Of a DNA stretch of 64,000 nucleotides, positions 58,941 to 64,000 are shown one piece after another. Position numbers and translations under genes: made by a program. The notes below the pieces were generated by a model. That model was given only the letters and a program-made list of their open reading frames with translations, was not told where the DNA came from and did no database searches. Source of the stretch: Jacaranda mimosifolia (taxonomy: Eukaryota; Streptophyta; Magnoliopsida; Lamiales; Bignoniaceae); contig CM032121.1 in the NCBI GenBank assembly GCA_018894105.1, positions 23,901,730 to 23,965,729 of the forward strand. Direction: 5' to 3'. The stretch's first letter is position 1. The number at the start of each line of letters is the position of its first letter.

Positions 58941-59536
58941 TTGCTAGCAAAAGGACATATGAGGGAGAGCATGAGTTCGTGTGATGTACCTATGCTATTG
59001 GTTCCAAAGAAGGATGAAACTTGGCAGATGTGCGTGGATAGTAGAGCAGTCTACAAAATTACAGTTATGTATCGCTATCTTATCCCTAGGTTGGATGATA
59101 TGGTTGAAAAAGTACATGGTGCATGCATTTTCACGACGATTGATTTGAAAAGCGGTTATCACCAAATTAGGATAAAACCTAGGGATGAGTGGAAAACTAC
59201 ATTTAAGATAAAATATGGCCTATATGAATTGTTGGTTATGTTGTTTGGTTTGACTAATGCACCTAGTACTTTCATTAGATTAATGAACTATGTATTGTGT
59301 GATTTTATGGGTAAATTGTTGTTGTTTATTTTGATGATATCTTGATATACAACAAATGCTTAGATGATCATATAATGCATGTTGGGGCTTTTTTTACTCT
59401 TCTTAGGAAGGAGAAGTTGTACGCAAACCTTAGGAAATGTACTTTTTGCATTGATATACTTGTATCTCTTGGGTTGGTTGTGAGTACACATGGCATTGAG
59501 GTGGATAAAGAGAAGGTGAAAGCCATTAAAGAATAG
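58941..59536 (+). pseudogene. Gypsy copy A reverse transcriptase
   Basis: Frame 1 (58941-59345) reads [60 protein letters not shown] and [21 protein letters not shown] one-base loss before the catalytic loop shifts the frame. The bases for FDDILIY are intact but lie in the next frame, which continues at 59342-59536 with KEKLYANLRKCTFCIDILVS and a TAG. RT copies the element RNA into DNA; this copy would be cut short. Confidence 0.9.
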
Positions 59537-60049
59537 CCAACTCCTAAGCTAGTTTGTGAAATTAGGAGTTTTCATGGATTAACTAGCTTTTGTAGGAGGT
59601 TTGTGCATGAATTTTCTACTCTAGCTGTTCCATTGACCGAGATTATTAGGAAAGAAGTTGTGTTTAGATGGGTATAGGAACAAGAACATGCATTCAATAC
59701 ATTGAAAGATAAATTTTGTTCTGCTCCTATTCTTATTTTACCTAATTTTAATAAGACTTTTGAGATTGAGTGTAATGCATCTGGGATTGGGATTGGTGCT
59801 GTTTTAATGCAAGAAAAATGTCTCATTGCATACTTCACTGAGAAATTGAGTGGTGCTCAACTTAGATATCCCACTTATGATAAGGAATTATATGCCTTAG
59901 TTCGTGCATTGGATGTTTGGCAACATTACTTGCTTCCTAAAGAATTTGTTATACATACTGATCATAAATCTTTGAAGCATTTAAAGGGCCAAGGGATATT
60001 GAATAAAAGGCATGCTAAGTAGGTAGAATTTATTGAGGCTTTTCCATAT
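59537..60049 (+). pseudogene. Gypsy copy A RNase H
   Basis: After a connection segment (SFHGLTSFCRRFVHEF-like, broken by stops), the frame 59702-60022 reads [54 protein letters not shown] and [16 protein letters not shown]. The first catalytic Asp, normally CDASG, is Asn here (CNASG). TDHKSL is retained. Confidence 0.88.
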
Positions 60050-60945
60050 GTGATTTGCTATAAGCCGGGAAAGGAAAACATTGTTGCTGATGCGTTGTCA
60101 AGGAGATATGCTTTAATCACTACACTTACATCTAAGTTGTTAGGATTTGAGCAATTTAAAGATATGTATGCAACTGATGTTGACTTTGCTAATTTGTATA
60201 TTACATGTGAGGGTGGTGCAATTAATAAATTCTATAGACATGAAGGTTTTCTGTTTCGTGGTAATAGAATTTGTGCCCATGTTTGTTCTGTGCATGAGTT
60301 GCTAGTTAGGGAATCACATAGTGGTGGATTGATGGGTCATTTTGATGTGCTTAAGATTTTAGATGTATTGAGTGAGCATTTCTATTGGCCTTGTTTTGAG
60401 AAAAGATGTTGAGAAAGTGTGTTCTAAATGTATTGCATGTAAACAGGCTAAATCTAAGTCTATGCCTCATGGATTGTACACACCCTTACCTATTCCTACT
60501 ACACCTTGGGTTTATATTTCTATGGATTTTGTGCTCGGTTTGCCTACAACTAGGATGGGTAGAGATAGTATATTTGTTGTGGTTGATAGATTCAGCAAGA
60601 TGGCACACTTATTGCTTTTCATAAAACTGATGATGCTACTAACATTCTTGATTTGCTCTTTAGAGAAATAGTTAGATTACATGGTGTCCCTAGATCTATT
60701 GTTTCTGATAGGGATGTTAAGTCTCAAGCCACTTTTGGAAGGTTTTGTGGAGTAAGTTAGGTACTAAACTTTTGTATTCTACTACTTGTCAGCCACAAAC
60801 TGATGGACAAACTAGAGTGTTAAGTAGAACTTTAGGTGCCTTGTTGCATGCTGTTGTAGGAAAGAATTTGAAAACTTGGGAAGATTCTTTCCCTTTTATT
60901 AAATTTGCTTATAATAGGTCAATACATTCTTCGATGGAGTTGACA
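60050..60945 (+). pseudogene. Gypsy copy A integrase, 3'-truncated
   Basis: Zinc-binding part: ELLVRESHSGGLMGHFD then [12 protein letters not shown] (HHCC motif, in two overlapping frames). Core: [20 protein letters not shown] and [12 protein letters not shown], a frameshift near 60630, [14 protein letters not shown], another shift, [40 protein letters not shown] and [13 protein letters not shown]. Two catalytic Asp are present, but the Glu of TDGQTE is Arg. At about 60945 the text leaves integrase and enters gag of copy C. Confidence 0.88.
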
Positions 60946-61386
60946 TTTGACTGCCATAACTACTCTGAAGAGAAGAAAGTGAGACTTGCAGTAGTTGAAT
61001 TCACTAACTATGCATTAGTTTGGTAGGATCAATTAGTGTAGTCTAGGAGGAGAAATGGTGAGAGACCTATTGAGACTTGGGCAGATATGAAGGCTATTAT
61101 GAAGAATAGATTTGTTCCATCTTACTATTACAAGGAGATATAGCAAAAATTATGAAGACTCATTCAAGGGTCTAAGTAAGTTGAAGACTAAGGAGATGGA
61201 GATGTTGATGAATTAGGCCAACATAGAGGAGGATACAGAAGTGACAATGGCTAGATTTATTAGTGGTTTGAATAGAGAAATTGCTAATATTATGGACCTA
61301 CAACATTATGTGGAGATGGAGGATTTGGTGAGTAAGGATATAAAGATGGAGAAACAACAAAAGCAAAGAGGGGCAGCCCGTGCATT
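60946..61386 (+). pseudogene. Gypsy copy C gag, 5' part
   Basis: Starting at [20 protein letters not shown] this follows copy A gag from position 57112 onward (ERPIETWADMKAIMKNRFVP etc.) with several stops: TAG at 61024, 61038 and 61141, and others beyond. The first 380 bases of gag, the leader and the 5' LTR are lacking. It is interrupted at 61386 by a CACTA insertion. Confidence 0.88.
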
Positions 61387-62599
61387 CACTACAAAAAAAT
61401 ATGCTTTTTACTATGGTTAATTATGTGTAGTATATAGTTATTAAGTGAAGTAAAAAGTTATTAACTACACTCGTGCTACACTTTTCTAGCCGTAGGCATT
61501 GCGAGCGAGGTAAAAGCTTCGCTACACTTTTTTAATCGTGGTAATTGGCTTTTGCTACGAAATTATCTTCAATTACTACAAATTTAATGTGTGGTAAAAG
61601 ATATCAAATACACCACTATCTTTTACTACAATAAAAAAAGTGTAGTATATAGTAGTTAAATGCCACACTTTGAAAATTGTAGTAAATACTTAAATTATTT
61701 TTCACCACAACTAAATGTAGTAAAAACCAATTAATTTGGGAGCTTACTTTTTTTATTTATATACACACGGATAGTAGGAGCTTATCAGGATTCGAACTCT
61801 TGACCTTACTCTTGTTTGTGTGAAAGTAATGCCACTATGTCAATTATCACTTTGTTATTAATTAGCTAAATTAATAAATTTGATTACTTAATCAACTTTT
61901 TTTAATAATAAAAGTTATTGGAGACAAATATTTATTTTGCCTCAAAATTTAGACTTTCTTACTGTTTTGGAAAACTTTGCTAGTTAGGAAAATTAAGTAT
62001 TTGATTAATTAATCAAATATTTTTTAATAATAAAAATTAGAGGAATTTTTTTTTATTTTACCTCTAATTTTATTAATTAAAACCATAAGTAGTTAGGAAT
62101 TTTTTAGGGGTTTTATTTAAATTTAATTAATTAATTAATATTTTAATAATAAAAATTGGAAGCAAATTTTTAATTTACCTTGAATATTATTTATTAAGCA
62201 TTACTTCCAACATATTTTTCTTGTTTTCTAGTGAATTTTTTTTTATTTAAGATCTTAATCTTTGCCTTCAAATTTTCACAAGTTTTCACTAATGACAAAG
62301 TATGGTTAATTCATTAACCTTTTGCGCTAATGAAAAAGTATGGTTAATTCATTAACTTTTTGCTACAGTTTATTTAAAATTGTAGTAAATGTACAATATT
62401 ATTCACCTCATATAAAAATTGTAGTAAATAAGTATATTTTTTGCTACGATAAGATGAAGTGTAGTATTTAATACAACTTTTACCACACATTTGGAATTTT
62501 ATACTACAATAGTAAAATCATAGCAAATAATCCTTTTTTACTACATTATTTTTAGTGAAGTTAAAAATATTGTAGCAAAAAGAATATTTTTTTGTAGTG
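61387..62599. mobile_element. Non-autonomous CACTA (En/Spm) element, 1213 bp, nested in gag
   Basis: Left end CACTACAAAAAAATATGC and inverted right end CACTACAAAAAAATATTC give about 27 bp terminal inverted repeats with two mismatches. The flanks are ATT (61384-61386) and ATT (62600-62602), a 3 bp duplication as expected. Copy A at 57563-57565 shows the same place with a single ATT. Subterminal short repeats such as GTAGTATATAG, ATTGTAGTAAAT and TGTGGTAAAAG occur in both orientations. There is no transposase, so it must have moved by help from another element. Confidence 0.95.
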
Positions 62600-62602
62600 A
62601 TT

Positions 62603-64000
62603 TCAGAATTCCAACTCAAAATGGATTTCAAAATGGCAAAATTATGATGAAAAGAAGAAAGATAGGGGCTTAGTTTCCAAGGAGAAAGAGATGGACGCAT
62701 CAAGGAACAAGAATTACAAGTCCATTCTACAAAACGTTACTTCTAATTCTTTTTCTTCTACCACTACTTTCGGACATAGAGATGTTAAGTGCTTTAAATA
62801 TCAAGGTTTGGGTCATTATGCATCTGAGTGTCCAAATAAAAGAACTATGATTCATATGGGTAGTAAAATTGTATCTAAGTCTGATGATGATAATAAGTCT
62901 GATAGTAGTTATAATGATATGCCATCTTTAGAGGATGTTCTTGTGATGACGATAATAATGAATATGTTGTTCATGGTGAATCTCTTGTTGCTAGGTGTGC
63001 ATTAAACTTGAATGTTAAGGAGGAGAGCTTAGAACAAAGAGAAAATATATTTCACACCAGATGCTTGATAGGTGGTAAGGTGTGTAGCTTAATAATTGAT
63101 GGGGGGTAGTTGTGCTAATGTAGCTAGTACCACTTTAGTTGAGAAATTGGGGCTGAAGTGTGATAAACACCATAATCCATATAGGCTGCAATAGTTGAAT
63201 GATAGTGGAGAGGTGAAAGTTACTAGGTAGGTTGTGGTAGCTTTTACTATTGGGAGATATAGTAATGTGCTAGTTTGTGATGTAGCACCCATGCAGGCTG
63301 GCCATATGTTGTTGGGTAGGCCATTGCAATTTGATAGGCGTGTAATACATTATGGGTACAAGAATAAATATTCCTTTGAGCATAATGGACATAAAGTCAC
63401 TCTTGCACCTCTATCACCTAAGGAAGTCTGTCTTGACTAGATTAAACTTTATCAATCTTGTTGTGGGAGTTTGGGTAGTGAGGTTAAAAAAAGTAATGAG
63501 AGAAAAAAATAAAGTTGAAGGCCCAATAGTGAGTGATTGCACAAGTGCAAACAAGAAAGATGGATTTGTAGGAGAGAAAAGAATAAGAAAGTTGAAGGGA
63601 GTGAAAAAAAAGAGTTAGAGAAGAGTGAAAAGGTTGAGAAAAAACAATGCTTTTATGCAAAAGAGAGAGATTTAAAGAATGCTTTTTTGGGTAAAAAAAC
63701 TTTGATAGTGATTAGGTATATGGAGATTTTATTATCTGAAACTGACCTTAACCCCGATTTACCTAGTATTTTTATCTCTTTATTGCAAGAGTTTGATAAT
63801 GTATTCCCTAATGAGATGCCCACAGGTTTACCACCATTGAGAGAAATGAGCATCAAATTGACTTTGTACCTAGATCTCAAATTCTTAATCGACCAGCCTA
63901 CAGATGTAATCCTGAGGAGATGAAGGAGCTTCAAAGGCAAGTGGATGAGTTTCTAGCAAAATGACATATGAGGGAGAGCATGAGTTCGTGTGTTGTACCT
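62603..64000 (+). pseudogene. Gypsy copy C: gag end, zinc knuckle, protease and RT start
   Basis: Gag resumes after the insertion. The zinc knuckle at 62790-62831 reads CFKYQGLGHYASEC, with the second Cys changed to Tyr. The protease segment CLIGGKVCSLIID keeps the Asp but an added G run shifts the frame immediately after it. Linker blocks GHMLLGRPLQFDRRV, LPSIFISLLQEFDNVFPNEM and PADRCNPEE-like text follow, and the window ends at the start of RT. Several stops, among them TAG near 63188 and TGA near 63964. Confidence 0.88.

Noticed and set aside
61765..61860. tRNA-like stretch (GGATTCGAACTC on plus) inside the CACTA element
   Set aside because: Only a B-box-like motif is convincing; no cloverleaf could be drawn, so neither a tRNA gene nor a SINE is called.
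1..64000. CRISPR arrays, bacterial operons, organellar DNA
   Set aside because: Repeats present are minisatellites, LTRs and transposon ends. Gene content and introns are plant nuclear, and no regularly spaced repeats or organelle genes appear.

Overview
The window is a stretch of nuclear DNA from a flowering plant, most likely a eudicot. It is AT-rich, full of nested LTR retrotransposons, and holds introns with GT/AG borders and remains of two plant gene families: DICER-LIKE 1, and BTB/POZ-MATH (BPM) proteins. I found no intact protein-coding gene and no rRNA or tRNA gene. Everything that looks coding is a fragment, carries stops or frameshifts, or is mobile-element protein.

Layout. 1-2.8 kb: the 3' end of a Ty1/Copia element (RNase H tail plus a 2.3 kb LTR). 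2.8-8.6 kb: non-coding, with a CACTA-like terminus, a Gypsy LTR fragment and an AT-rich repeat. 8.66-12.0 kb: a complete 3.3 kb solo LTR with an ATATA target duplication. 13-28 kb: an old gene-derived island on the minus strand, with at least eight recognisable DCL1 exon remnants, one BPM exon inside the DCL1 span, and two unidentified exon-like pieces. The DCL1 exons keep introns but are broken, and one is out of order. 28.1-31.0 kb: a second solo LTR (minus, TATTT duplication). 31.5-31.9 kb: a Tourist/Harbinger-type MITE with TAA duplication. 32-37 kb: non-coding with a long direct repeat. 37.3-40.2 kb: a decayed Helitron helicase followed by RPA-like fragments.

41-64 kb is a retrotransposon pile-up: a Gypsy LTR fragment, an internally deleted minus-strand Tekay/Del-like Gypsy, fragment B of a plus-strand Gypsy family, a 5'-truncated minus-strand Copia element whose LTR cuts into B, an inverted pair of Gypsy LTRs, the chromodomain end of another minus-strand Tekay/Del-like element, and then the plus-strand Gypsy family again (pol tail, 404 bp LTR, primer binding site, copy A). 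Copy A is joined in mid-integrase to the gag of copy C. Copy C carries a 1213 bp non-autonomous CACTA element whose TSD and empty site can both be read in this window.

The genes do not form a pathway. The most notable content is the DCL1/BPM mosaic, which is either a rearranged segmental duplication or gene fragments captured by a transposon, and the very legible record of insertion, solo-LTR formation and illegitimate recombination. Family names rest on motif recognition by eye; no database search was run.
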